A stretch of 64,000 nt of DNA, from contig JAZBRS010000029.1 of the NCBI GenBank assembly GCA_037176725.1, positions 42,604,001 to 42,668,000 of the forward strand. Reading direction: 5' to 3'. Shown piece after piece: positions 46,069 through 58,500 of the stretch (within the stretch, counting starts at the first letter, position 1; each line of letters starts with the position of its first letter). Position numbers and translations under genes: made by a program. The stretch is from Posidonia oceanica (lineage: Eukaryota > Streptophyta > Magnoliopsida > Alismatales > Posidoniaceae). The notes under the pieces were generated by a model. It saw only the letters and a list, made by a program, of their open reading frames with translations. It was not told the origin of the DNA and made no database searches.

Positions 46069-47381
46069 TGCTGACCTAGAGCGCGTGAGAACAGGGCTGC
46101 GACGGGTATGCAAGCGGTGATTCCTAATAGGAGCTATCGTCGCAAAGGCGGATAGCTCAGAAGGGGAATGGTCGCGAACAAGGTCGCAACGAGGGTGCCA
46201 GAAAGGGTTGGTACTCAGGCTCCAGCAAAGGGAACTCGCTTACCGATCACTGCTGACACAGATAGAGACAAACAAGGACTAGAAACTGAAAGACAGATGC
46301 AAATGAGTTAAGTTAGATGGCATGAATGATATGCATGCTTTCTAGTATGCCCCCTCACCTATCTAGTGTATCCTAGTAAGTGGTCTACTTCGGGTATCCC
46401 CAGGTGTACGGGTCACCAACTCAGGTCAGAAAAAAGTAGGCTCCCTGTCAAACTCCTAGCCAAAGCTGAGGAAATAACAGGGTGGTGTGTTGGTGGCCCT
46501 GACCCCGCCAAAGCGTGGGCAGTACACTCCACTACACCGACACGACCCCTGGACAAAGGGGAGACAGACCAACCGACTTGACCCATGCCAAAAGCAGTGG
46601 AAGAAGGGGTCGGGACCATCCTTTGCAAACTAGTAGGTGGACTCAGATGAGAAGAATGCATGCCCTATATGATGCTTATGCAAATGCTTTAAAGTTTTTT
46701 ATCTTGCACGTTTTATTAACCCAAGGGGGTGAAGGATTGTTTGAAGTCTCTAGTTGCTCCTAGAAGTTCTTTTTACTTGCCGTTTTTAGTTAACCACAGG
46801 GAGAGCAAACAAATCTCTACTGTCCTAGGCATGGCATTTGCGAAAGGGAAGAAAATCAGTCAAATTTGGCAAGCAGACAGCATACAACATAGCAAAAGGC
46901 AAATGCATGGCATGTGCGAGTGTTTGTGAGCATAATAGTGAAGAAAAAGCATTCATCATGTCAAAAGGCATGTATATAGAGCATGTGCGTGTGTAGTGGC
47001 ATAGCAGATGTGTAAAAGAAAGCATTCATCATTCAAAAAGCATGTATTATTGCCAAACAAGTATGTAGACATGCATCGTGCAAGAAATAAAGCAACAATA
47101 AGTAAGCAAGATAAAGAAAGTAAAGACAGGTAAGCGGCAAAGCAAACAAAAGCAGAAGCAAGGAAATAGACAAGCAAACAAGCAATGGAGGCAAAACCGA
47201 GCAAAACAGAATGCAAACTAGGGCAAAGGAGGTGCAAAACCTAAGCGGAGTAGCCGTGAGGCGACTTGCAAGGAGTTTGCACAGAAAGACAAGCAAAACA
47301 GGCAAAGAAGGCACAAAAGGCAGACAAAGCTGCAAAACAGGCGAGCGAAAAAGCCAGGAATGAAAGCTGGAGTCTGCCAAT
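46069..47381 (-). other. Leader of body C (primer site to gag)
   Basis: Equivalent to 24805-26117 and about the same length. No upstream ORF is supported. Confidence 0.7.
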
Positions 47382-47399
47382 TCCCCAGCAGAGTCACCA
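47382..47399 (-). promoter_or_regulatory. Primer-binding site of body C (one mismatch)
   Basis: In sense, TGGTGACTCTGCTGGGGA, one base after the LTR3 end. It differs from B and D by a single C-to-T change. Confidence 0.88.
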
Positions 47400-47400
47400 C

Positions 47401-50400
47401 TGTAGTAATCCCAATCAGAATCAGGTTTACTATAAGCGGCTATGTCCGAGGAGGAAGGCTCAACTCGAAAACACTTAAAATAGAGGAGAAAAGATAAGAG
47501 AAGAAGAAGATAAGATAATTTAGAGTCGTCACCGTGTCTATAATCGGGAGACAAGGAAAACCGAGGAATGCATGAGTTAACACGCAAAACCAAGCAAAAG
47601 ATCCAATGCAAAGCAATGCGAAAGAAAACAAATGCGAATGAATGCAAATGACATGACTCATGCCTAGGATAAGGGCAATATGGTCATTACGGGCCAAAAG
47701 ACTGGGCAAGGACTCTTGTTACGTGCGGGGAAGGTGTTAGGCACCCCCGACACGCCCGAGAATCGGTCTTTCTAGGCTTACGCTCGCATACGCAAGGAAA
47801 TGCAGGTTGAATGCCTAAATGCCAATGAATGCCTGAATGAATGCTCATGGGTGTGCTCTATGTGGAGAGATGCAAACAAAGGAAGTAAACGTGCTTTCTA
47901 AATGCTCAGCTACGCTGTCTGTGTTCCGAACCAGGCGAAACCTGGCTCATGAGAACTCCAGGCAGTATGTATCACTGCCCTATTTGCAAATGCAGACGGA
48001 AAAGCAAAGCGGCGGTAAAACCAAGCAATGCAGGCGACATGCAAGAGAAAACGACGTAAAACACGCAAAACAATGCGAGAAACAAGAGCGGCATGCAAAA
48101 TGGTGCAAGAAAACGAAACCAGCACGCAAAACGGTGCAAGAAAGCAAAGCGGCACGCGAAACGGTGTAGAAAACAAAGCGACACACGAAACGGTGCAAGA
48201 AAACAAAGCCAGCACGTAAAATGATGCAAGAAAGCAAAATGGCACGCAAAACGGTGCTAGAAAACAAGCGGGCACGCAAAACGGTGCCAAAAACAAAGCG
48301 GGCACGCAAAACGGTGCCAAAAAACAAGCGGGCACGCAAAATGGTGCCAAAAACAGAGTGGGCACGTGAAACGATGCCAAAAAATAAGCGGACACGCAAA
48401 ACGGTGCCAGAAACAGAGCGGGCACGCGAAATAGTGCCAAAAGCAAAGCGAGCATGCAAAACGGTGCTAAAAACAGAGTGGGCATGCGAAACGGTGTCAG
48501 AAACAGAGTGAGCATGCGAAACGGTGTCAGAAACAGAGCGGGCACACGAAACGGTGCCAAAAACAGAGCAGGCACACAAAACGGTGCCAAAAACAGAGCG
48601 GGCACGCAAAACGGTGCCAGAAAACAAGCCGGAATGCAAAACGGTGCCAAAAACAAAGCGGGCACGCAAAACGGAGTCAAAAAATAAGCAGGCACGCAAA
48701 ACGGTACCAAAAATAGAGCGGGCACGTGAAATGGTGCCAAAAAACAAGCAGGCACGCAAAACAGTGCCAGAAACAGAGCGGGCACGTGAAACGGTGCCAA
48801 AAGCAAAGCGGACACGCAAAATGGTGCCAAAAACAGAGCGGGCACGCGAAACGGTGTCAAAAAATGGGCGGACACACAAAACGGTGCTAAAAATAGAGCG
48901 GGCATGCGAAACGGTGCCAGAAAACAAGCGGGCACGCAAAATGGTGCCAAAGCAGGCGAAATAAAGCATCGATAAAACCATGCAGATGCAAATGCAAAGA
49001 AAAAGGGGAGGAGAAGCAAAGGGGAAGTAAACAGCGCAAGTGTGAGAACGAGCGCCGTTCAAAGACCACGTAAAGTAGGTGTGAAGACCTACAAAGGGGA
49101 AGGGAAACAAGTGGAAGGATTACCACTGTTTTGTGACTGTTTTCCACCAAAATGTTCCACGATGTGTCTCGTACACTGCCAAGAGCTCGTGATGCGATCG
49201 GATCGTGGAAGAGGGGAAAGAAAGTCGCAATTAGTGGTGAATCCAGGGGAAACACAACACAAAACACTGGGAGTACGCGAAAAGAGGAAGCAGAGTTGAT
49301 AGATAAGAGGAGGAAGTCCTATTCTACATGCTCGAGAAACCAGAAAGCAAAAACAATGCATGGAATGCAAATAGTGTGCAAATGAATGCTGTGCAGGGGT
49401 TCAGGAGGACTTACCTGGGAAATCTGAAGCCTGATCTGAAATCTGATTGGTCCATGCTGAAGAGCGCTCCGCCGGGGTCGTCCTGGTAGCTTAGTTGAGA
49501 AGATCCAACGGCCGGATCTGAAGATATCCCAGCTTCAAGGCAGAGGGGCCAGAACAGGGGAGAAGAATGGATCTAGGTGTACAGGAGGTCCTAGGAGTGT
49601 GCAAAACAGGTCCTCCCATGTAAATGAGAGCTAAGAATGCTTAAGTGTGTGCAAGGAATGCTAAATGCAAGAATGCGTGAGTGCAATGCATGCAGGGTGC
49701 AAGAAAAGACCTAGGGATGATTTTTCAGAAAAAACTGGGATCTACATGCAATTTTTGAAAAGTGGGGGTCTATATGCAGAGATTTTTGAAAAGTTTGGGG
49801 CTTTTATGCGAAGTTTTTTGAAATGGGGGGGTCTGAATGCAATTTTACAAAATGCAGGGTTCAAAATGCAATTTTTCATGATAGACATGCATTAGGACAA
49901 GTTTTGAAATCATATGGGGGATTGGCATGCAATTTTGAAATCAACAGGGTCCAAAATGCAATTTTTCCAGCATAACAGGGGTCTGAGTGGTCTGGGAATG
50001 CAAACAGGGGACCTATATGCAATTTTTCAAACATGCAGGGTCAAAAATGCAATTTTATAACAAAATATGCATTTAAATGATTTTTATAAGCATGTAGAGG
50101 GCCTATGTGCAATTTTTAAGTCATGTAGGGTCAAAAATGCAATTTTATAAGCAAAATATGCATTTAAATGTATACTGTGCATGATGAAGGACCTATATGC
50201 AAAAATTAGATAATGTGAGGGAAGATGATGCAATGCAGTAAGAAAAATTGAAAAATAAAACCTAAGTTAACAGATCAGAGGATTTAATTTCAAATAAGGA
50301 AAACAATAGGGACTGAAAATGCAATTTATCAAGGTAAAATATGAGCATTAAATTAGATTAACTACTGAAGGACCAAGATGCAATAATAGAAAGCTAGGGG

Positions 50401-53400
50401 ACCAGAACTTAAAGAAAGCACTGAAGAGAAACACTGTGGCAGGACTAACATGCAATTAATTGATTTTTTAAGTTTTTCATGCAATTTCATAAGATTTACA
50501 TACGAAATTAAATGAATGATAGACAGGAGCAGGACCAGAATGCAAATAAGCGAGAAAGCAAGACAAATATGCAATTTTATAAAAAGAAAGCATGGTAAGG
50601 AGAAAATAAATGCATAGTAACATTAGCAGCGGCGACCACTGTAGCAGATGGCTACCAGTGGCCGGGAACTGCGGAGGGGGGAGGCTGGTGAGGCGCTGAC
50701 CGGTCGGCGATGCTCTCCGGAGCTCGGTGGAGGTCTGGACTGCGTCGGCGTGGCTTGGTGCTGTCTGGAGCAGGCTGGAGAAAACGCCGGAGGTCTGCAG
50801 ACCTGCTCGGAGGCAGGGAAGGTGATTGGAGCGTCGACGTGGCATTCTGAGGCCACCGGAGTGATCCTAGGGTCCATGCGGTCCTCGGGCGACGATCGGA
50901 TGTGAGTTCTGCTGCTGGAGCGACGATTCCAGTCATGGAGCTCGCTGGAGAAGACGAGACGACGGCGGCGACGACTCAGCGGAAGAGGGGAGGAAACAGC
51001 ATTCTAACAGGCGGAAAAGCACAAGAAGAGAAGAACTAGACTACAGGGGAAGAATGGTACCTTTTCGTGGGCTGATGTGCTCCCTCGACGTTCGGTGCTT
51101 TAGTGATCACCGGCGGAGATCGTCCGGCTGGTGCAGGCGTCGTCGACTGCTCGGGAAGGTCGGGATCGGATCAGTGGAGTGCTCCGGAGCTTCCTGGATG
51201 GTCGGAGCGAAGCTTTGCAGTGTGGAGCTGGATTTCGCTTCTGTGGGTTCACAGAAGATGGCCGGAGGTGGGGGTGGTGATGTATTGCCCTCTGGATCAG
51301 TTGGAAGGCTCAGGCGAGCTTCTGGAGTCTCAGTGAGTGTGTGTGGATGCTTAGGAGGGCTGGAAAGGGGCTGGAGAGAAAGTCTGGTCGTTGGGCGAAT
51401 TTTTGGAGGAAATGGGCAGAGGTGTTTATGGTGAGGGATTCGGTCTGTGGTGAGGTTTAGAGCTGAAGCTTAGGTGGGTTTAGAAGGTAGTGTTCTGGTG
51501 GTTTGTTGGGAGAAGTTTAGAGGGATTTGGTGGGTTGCAGTGCTGGGAATTTTGAGAGGAGGGGGGTGTTGGGTTCTGTTGGGTTTTCAGGGTAGAGGGA
51601 GTGAAATGTTGGGGTGTTTCGGTCGTGGAATGGGGGGCCTAAAATGGTGGTTGTTTGGGTGGATTTGGGGACGGAATTGGGAGAACTTTGAGGGCTGGAT
51701 GGGTCTGGTTTCAAGAGAGGGAAGAACTATATTTCTGGCAGAGGGAAGGAGGAGGATTGCTGGGTTTCTCTCACGTTCTTCTGGTGCTCTCTCCGGATGG
51801 CAAAAGGTGGAGAAGGATGCTGGGATTCTGGGCTTTATCATGGGAGGAAACGGAGCTACGCGCGGGCTGTGGAATTTGAATTCCACCGGTGCGGAGACAA
51901 CTATCGCTGATGGCTGCGACCGGCGAGGGAGACAAGAGTTAATGCCTATCGGAAGAAGGGCTGAGAGAAGGTGAGAGAGGAGCAGGAGAAGAGGTGCTAT
52001 TGATCAAGGTGATGGCGAGGGAGTTTCGGATTTTGAAAAGGTGGAGGGAGTGCTGGCGGGAGGAAGGAGGACTGTGGGAGAAGAAGGAGAAGGAGAAGGA
52101 GGGAAGAAGAGGAGGATGGCGTGGACCGGGCCGCGAGCTGGAAAAGAAATAAAAGAATGAAAAAGAAAGAAGGAAGGTGGGAACGGGCCGGATTGGTCCC
52201 AGCAGGAGAAAAAAGAAAAAGAATAGAAAGAAAGGGAGAAAGAGAGGAGGAAGAAAAAGAGGAGAAATAAATTAGATAAAAATAAAATAAAAATAGATAA
52301 AGTTATTAAAATGATTGTGTTTTAAGTTAGGACCTTGATTAAGTTTTTTAATGATTGTTTTTGGTTAGTTAATTAGGTTTAGAGGGATTTTGGTTTTGAT
52401 TAGGGTTTTAAGGGTTTTCTTTGTTTTTGATTTGTTTTTGATTTTGATTAAATGTTTGTTAAGTCTTTTAAGTTGTTTTCTAATTATGTTTTTCTTGTTA
52501 AGTACTTGGGATGTTAGTTAGGATTTTTTAAAGTTTTTTTTTAAAATTAATTAGAGTGGGTTTTAGATTTTTGATTTTAGTCTTAAGTCTTTTTTGATTT
52601 GTTCTTGATTTTTGTTTGTTAAGTTCTTTTAATTAATTAATTTAGTTGAGGTTTTCTTGTTAAGTTTTTAATTAAGTATTTTTGGATTCTTGATTGTTTA
52701 TCTTTATTTTTTAATTAAGTCTTTGAATTGTTCTTTTCATATTTGCTAAGTTGGGTTTCTCTTTTCCTTAATCAATTGCCTTAGCATTTTTAATTATTTT
52801 CTTTTCTTTTTGGGAATTGTTTTTTATTTTTTTCTGTTGAGTTTTTACTTTGGCTTGTTTTGGTTACATTTTAGTTTTTTCCTTGATTTTACAGCATTTT
52901 CTTTTGGTTTGTTTTGCATTTTTAAAGTTGCATTCTGGATTTTCCATTTTGGCTAGATTTAGTTAGGTTTAGGTTTTTAATTGTTTGCTTAATGTTTTTA
53001 ATTATTTATTTTAGGGTTTTAGTTTGCTTTCCTTCTGTTTTAGAGTTTTAGAGGGTTTTTAATGATTTTTTAGGGATTTAGTAAGAGAAAAGAAAAGGAA
53101 ATTAGAAAGAAGAGGAAAAGGGAGAAATGGAGGAATAAATAGGAAAGAGAGGAGCTGAAAGAAAATAATTTTTTGAAAATCAAAGAAAATGGTAAAAATA
53201 AGATAAAAATAGGAATGAGATTGAGAACAGATAGAAGCACAAGGGGGGCCCACAGCCAGGCAAGAAAAAGGGAGAGAAGGGGGTGAAAAGAAGGAGGATA
53301 ATCGGGAGAGAGTGAGAGAGGAGAGAGAAAAGAATAATCCAGGAGAGAGAAAAGGATAATTTGGGGATAATTTGGGTGGTAGGAGGGTTTAGAGGTCTTG

Positions 53401-53783
53401 AAAAGGGGTGAATTTTGGTGGGTGTGTAGCCTAGCGTCTCTAGTGTTGGTCCTAGGGTTTTGGTTTGGTTTTGAGAAGGTTTTGGAAGGGTTTTGAGGTG
53501 TAGAAAAAGGGTAGTTTGACCTAGGTTTCCTAGGGTTTTTGGGAGTGGTTTTGGGTTGGAAATTTCTAAGTGTCTGGGTAGGTTTGCTAAGTTGGGAATG
53601 GTGGGTTTTCCTATGGTTTTTGGTTAAGTTTTGGGTTAGGGAAAGGGGTGTAAGCTTAGGTCAAGTTTGGGCTTGCTTTGGAGAGTAAGATGAAAAGGAA
53701 TGGTGTGGTTCGGCCTAGGTTTGGATCCAGAAGTCACCAAGGAACTCCAACTGATTCAAGCCTGTCATAATGGGGTGTCAACA
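47401..53783 (-). repeat. LTR3 (5' LTR of body C), 6.4 kb
   Basis: In sense it starts at 53783 (TGTTGACACC) and ends at 47401. It is about 415 bp longer than LTR2, nearly all from extra minisatellite units. It carries the GTAGGT hairpin (49075-49092), donor-like CAG|GTAAGT (49409-49415) and palindrome 51869-51886. The segment of about 48955-50706 is nearly identical to LTR2. Confidence 0.93.
48049..48956 (-). repeat. 30-bp LTR minisatellite, expanded LTR3 copy
   Basis: About 30 units, nearly twice the number in LTR1 or LTR2. Individual unit variants alternate (AACAAGCGGGCAC versus CAGAGCGGGCAC types), suggesting expansion of a dimeric unit. Open frames of over 300 codons on the minus strand here are translations of the repeat. 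Confidence 0.9.
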
Positions 53784-53788
53784 GAAAG
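53784..53788. repeat. Target-site duplication GAAAG, right copy
   Basis: Immediately above the LTR3 start. Matches 4693-4697. Together they delimit the whole three-LTR array. Confidence 0.93.
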
Positions 53789-55073
53789 CATATTGCTCAA
53801 GGAAAGCCTAAGATAGACCAGTCCAAGTTTGAACCGCAGCCGTGTCAAGGGACGTGAACCACCTGAGTGCAGGGCCGGTTAAACTCTTCTGGAACAGGCA
53901 GATAAGGAGCCTTTCATCAGCCTGAAGCTGAGAAAGATCCCCGCAATATGCCTTCAGATGCGAGATGGGGCAGCCTCTACCATCATATTTATCGAAGTCC
54001 GGGATGCGGAACTTCGAAGGGTGTGCAGCCTCGGGAAAGAGATAGAGGTCGCGAAATTGGTGAGGCTGACGGTCCTGGCCGTGCACTTGATGAAGTTCTC
54101 TCTCTAGATCACCCAACTTGGTAAGGAGGGTGTCAGAGGCTGTTGCTGGCGAGGGTTGTGCAGCAGAGGCAGGGACCATGTATGCTGTGCAGGTTGCATG
54201 AGAGCACTCCTCCGGATCCACCGTCATGCCACCTGGTGTCGTAGCGTGAGGGCCAGCATACCCGTGCGAGGGTGCAAAGTGTGGTGCTATGAATGCAGGA
54301 GTCTGAACCTGATGCAAGGAAGATGGATAGATAGAATGCTGTGCAGTGTGAGGTGTAGTGCGGGGGAGTAGCAGCTGTTGCACTGGCACGACGTCGGGCA
54401 ACGGGCTTAAGGGGTGCTATGCTCCTGCCAATCTAGAAGACTAGCCACCAGAGGAAGGAGTTGTATGCTGTGCAAAGTGTTGTGCAAGTGCAGGAGGCTG
54501 AAAATGCGCCCCCATCGTTGGAGCCGTGAGGAGCCGAGGCGATGGAAAGGGTGGAGGTGCAGTGTAGCGAGCCTGCAGGGCTATAGAGGGCGGCACTGGA
54601 ACCTCAGGGGTTGAACGGGATAAGCAGGCCACAGTCGGGTCGAGTGCGATAGCCATGCTTCGCAGCCTATCAGCCTTAGCCAATAAGCACCGCACTTGCA
54701 AGGCAGAGAATGCATCGACCGATGGGCCGGGGCACAAGGAGGTGTCCACCAAGGGAGGAGCGGAAACCAAGGAAGCAACTGGAGTGGATCCTACGCAAAG
54801 GGTAGCCGCAGAAGGCTGGATCCCCAAGACGGGGAGGCCCTGGGATGGAACAGAAGGTGACACTCCTAGAGCCAGAGTGGCAGTCACCGCGGCAGATGCG
54901 GTGACAAGCTTTAGGTCGGCTAGGGTCGACTCTTGATCCAAATAAAGGGGTTGCGAGGTCTCCTGTACTAGAAGTGGAGAGGAGACGAGGGATGCCAAGG
55001 TGAGGGAAGGAGAGACCGAAATCGGTACCTCTCCTGACACCAAGGAAGGAAGCTCACCGGTAAGCTGGGCCAT
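53784..55073 (-). pseudogene. gag: gag, 5' half, element A
   Basis: ATG at 55073 (MAQLTGELPSLVSG). An N-terminal Pro/Ser/Val-rich region follows, then the gag core HQFRDLYLFPEAAHPSKF, HLKAYCGDLSQLQADERLL and KSLTGPALRWFTSLD. In-frame stops lie between 54441 and 54401 and at 53808-53810. The core is clearly homologous to B, C and D, but the N-terminal third is much more diverged. It ends at the array insertion point within the gag core. The remainder is at 3793-4697. Confidence 0.88.
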
Positions 55074-55532
55074 AGCAGACGGCGAGCGAAAGCAAACAGG
55101 TCTGCGACTGAAGGCAGGGACAGAAGACCTAAGGAGAGCTATTGCCGACGGCGACAGACAGCTCAGAGAGAGAGACGCTCAGAAACCAAGCCGAGGGGAT
55201 CCGCACCTACTTGCAAAACAAACAAACGCATTAGAGGTTGGGTGCAAAAAGAGTTATTAGGGGTGGCATGATGCAGATGAATGCCCTAATATGCGCTTTC
55301 TTACCATGCATGTCCTGAGTAGATGACCTACCAGGACGCACTCAGGGGCAATGGGATTATGCAGACTCTAGGTCAGAAAAAAAAAGGCTCCCGTCTCGAC
55401 CCTGCCAAAGCTCAGGTATAACAGGTGGTGCATTGGTGGCCTCGACCCTGCTAGAAGCATGGGTGGTATCCTCCAATAACACCGACGCGACCCCTGGACA
55501 AGGGGGGATAGACCGATCTACTCACACCACGC
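55074..55532 (-). other. Leader of element A, truncated by element D
   Basis: Homologous to the gag-proximal leader of B, C and D (the block with GACCCCTGGACAAGGGG and CTCCCGTC-type words). It stops abruptly at 55532, where the LTR of element D begins. By comparison with D, roughly 800 bp of leader up to the primer site should lie on the far side of D, outside the window. Confidence 0.8.
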
Positions 55533-58500
55533 TGTTGACACCCCATCTTAACAGGCTTGGATCCTTGGGGCCCTCCTGGTGATTGCTGGACTCAAACCTA
55601 ACCCAAAACCAAACCCTAATCCTCTTCTTTACCCTCCAAAATCAGCCCATCTTGACCTAAGCCTTTACCCCTCTTCCCAAGCTCAAAACCTAACCAAAAC
55701 CCATAGGAAAACCTACCAACACCCACTTAACAAGCCTACCCAAGAACCCAGAAATTTCCAAACCTAGACCATTCCCAAAAACCCTAGAAAACCTAGGCAA
55801 AACTCCCCTTTTTCTACACCTTAAAACCCCTCCAAACCCTTCTTAGAATCAAACCAAAACTTCAGGACCAACACCTCAAATCCTAGACTACCCACTCACC
55901 AATTTTCACCCCATTCCAAGACCCTTAAGACCCCCTTTCATCCAAATTATCCTTTTCTCTCTTTGGGATTATCATTTTCTCTCTCCTCTCTCTCTCCTGA
56001 TTATCATCTCTCTTTTCATCCCCTTTTTGCCCTTTTTCTGGCCTGGCTGTGGGCCCCCCTTGTACTTCTATCCCTTCTCTACATTATTCCTATTTTTACT
56101 TTATTTTTAGCCTTTTTCCTGAATTTTAAAAATCATTTCCCTCCAACCTATCTCTTTTCCTTTTATTTCCCTCTTTTTCCCTTTTCCTTCTTCCTTCTCT
56201 TTTCCTTTGCCTTCTCTTGCAAAAATCCATAAAAACCCCTAAAAATCTGTAAAACTCCAAAACATAAAAGAAACAAATCAGAACCCTAAGAAAAACAATT
56301 AAAAAACATTAAACAAGCAATTAAAAACCTAAACTTAACTAAATCAAACTAAAAGGAAAACCAAGCATGTAAGCTAAAAAATGCAAAACAAATCAAAAGA
56401 AAACACTGAAGAATCAAGGAAAAAACTAAAATAAAACCAAAACCCACCAAAAGAAAAAACCCCATCAAAAGAATTAAAAAACAAACCCTAAAAAGAAGAA
56501 TTAAAAAACAAACACTAAAACAAGTAATTAAAGAAACAAAGAGACTTAACCTAACAAACCTAAGAAAAAAAAAAACAAATTGAAAGCTTAATTAAAAGGA
56601 AAAGAAAAACACATCTAAAAGACTTAAAAACACCCCAGCAAACTAGAAAAATCTAACTAAAAAAAAAAACTTCAAGAAAAATCAACAAATAAAAATCAAA
56701 GCATAATTTAAAAGACTTAAGAAAAAAAAAAACCTAAGAAGACTAAGACTTAAAAACCTAAAACCAATCCTGATTAATACAAAAATAAATCCTAAAAAAT
56801 CCTAATCAATGTCCTGAGTATCTAACAAGAGAAACACAATTTTTAAAAAACAATTTAAAACAAGGTTTAACAAACATTTAATCAAGTGAAAACCAATTAA
56901 AAGCAAAACCAAAACCCTAAAACCCCAATCAAGCCCAAAACACATTAATCAACCCAAAATGGCCATTAAAAAATTTAATTAAAATCCTAATCTACATCAC
57001 AACCTTTCTAATATTTTTATTTATTTTTAGTTCATTTTTACTAATTTTATTTCCCCATTCTACCCTCTCTTCTTTCTTACTTCTCTTTTTCTTTCTTTCC
57101 TTTCCTTACTGGGCCCAATCCAGCCCGTTTTTCTTTTTTTCTTTTATTTCTTTTTTTCCTTCGGCCCGCAGCAGTCCGGCCCACGCCCCTCCTTCTTCCT
57201 CCTTCTCCTTCTGCAGTTTTTCTGCAACCTTCTCCCGCGAACAGCTGCTACAGCCCTCCCTCCACCATTTGAATTTCGAGCTTCCGTCAGATCAGCAACA
57301 GCGGCTCGTCGCTCCTCTCTTCTCTCAGCACCTTTTCCGGGAGGCTTTAACTGCCTATCGTCTCGCCGGCTGCATGTCTCCCTCAGCAGCAGTGGATCGC
57401 GCTGGTGGAATTTGAATTCCAGAGTGCGCGAGCAAGCCGGAGAGCAGCAGATAAAAGCCTCATTCAGCACCTCCTTCAATGCCCCTTTGATCATCCGAGA
57501 GAGAGCTGAAAATCCAGAGAATTCCCAAGCAAATCTCCTTCTTCTCCCTCTGATTTTCAGCAACACTTCCCTTTCTTTTTCTCCCTGAAACCAAGCCCGT
57601 TCCAACATCCAACTCTCTTCCATTTCATCCCCCAAATTCACCCAACACACCAGCATTCCTCCTCCATCATTTCCCAGCCTTTCCTTCCCTGTAAACACTC
57701 CAGTTCACCCGAACTTCCATCACTGAAACCAGCTGCAACCCAACACCTCCTCTCCTGAAAATTGCCTTCACCACAGACCTCCAATCCTTCCCGAATCTTC
57801 CCAAGATATTCACCTAAACTCCACCTCCCCAAGGCACCCGACCTTCAGCCTAGCAACCCACCACCGCACCTACACGCCACCACAAACAGTTGCCTCCCTC
57901 TCTGACCAGAAAACCCACTAGCTTGCAATCTCCACCCACAGCCTCCCAAAACCCAATTCGACCGCCTAGAACCCTTCAACAGACCTCCAGCAATCTTCTA
58001 GAAGTCCCCGTCCAGCCTGAGGAGTAGCAGACACTCCCCCCGGCCTCCGGCTGCCACTCTGAACCCACGACCTGCCGAATCTCTCTCCGGCCTGCACAAC
58101 TCGCGTCTGATTATCTGGGAAGCTCCGGAGGGCCGTTCTGAGGTGAGTCCAGCCCTCGTGAGCAGCGGACAGCGCCCGCAGCGACCGGACGGACCCCACC
58201 GGCGACCCCTGAAGCCACCTACGTCGGGAGGGCATCTCAGACGCGGACCCAGGTAAAAGTTTCTTCCCCTAGTCCCCTTTTCTTCCCCCGCTGCTTCTCA
58301 GCCCCTTAGAAGTAGGTTTCCAGCCCTCCAAACATTCCTGCAGCTCACCGGTCTTCCCGTCTTCTCCGGCGCCGGTCCCCTGATCTCCGGACGCTCCGCC
58401 CAGCAGAACGGACTCCCGACGATTCCCAGAGCTCCGCACAGTCGCCGGCTACGTCCTCTGCCGTCTCGCGCCTCCCCAAGCCCCCTGTGTCGGCGGTGGT

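Larger units (their letters stand above)
32105..47400 (-). mobile_element. Internal region of body C
   Basis: A 15.3-kb internal region, co-linear with B. It keeps longer open frames than B in protease and RT but has its own lesions: an in-frame 909-bp gag deletion relative to D, a one-base insertion before the second RNase H, Asp-to-Asn at the second integrase catalytic position, and several private stops. Confidence 0.92.
4698..53783 (-). mobile_element. Tandem Tat/Ogre array: LTR1-body B-LTR2-body C-LTR3
   Basis: A 49,086-bp minus-strand structure with three LTRs and two internal regions. LTR2 has a primer-binding site on its low side (serving body B) and a polypurine tract on its high side (serving body C), so it is shared by both. 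GAAAG duplications lie only at the outer ends. Such structures are known to arise by unequal LTR-LTR recombination; integration of a concatemer is an alternative. Background divergence among the three LTRs looks similar, a few percent by eye. That fits array formation close to the time of insertion. Both bodies carry many stops and frameshifts, so neither is autonomous now. Confidence 0.92.

Noticed and set aside
47910..49110. Open frames of over 350 codons, Cys/Phe/Ala-rich, plus opposite-strand Lys/Arg-rich frames
   Set aside because: They lie in the 30-bp LTR minisatellite, where all three frames of both strands stay open because the unit is a multiple of three. The same happens at 5186-5930 and 26647-27445. 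No domain, and length follows copy number.
4698..53783. Two independent insertions of the same family side by side
   Set aside because: There would be four LTRs and two sets of target duplications. Only three LTRs and one outer GAAAG pair exist, and LTR2 directly joins a primer site and a polypurine tract.
57144..57698. 184-codon antisense frame in the LTR of element D
   Set aside because: Antisense of a CT-rich leader-like segment, giving Arg/Glu/Gly-rich translation. Array LTRs keep only vague similarity in this frame.
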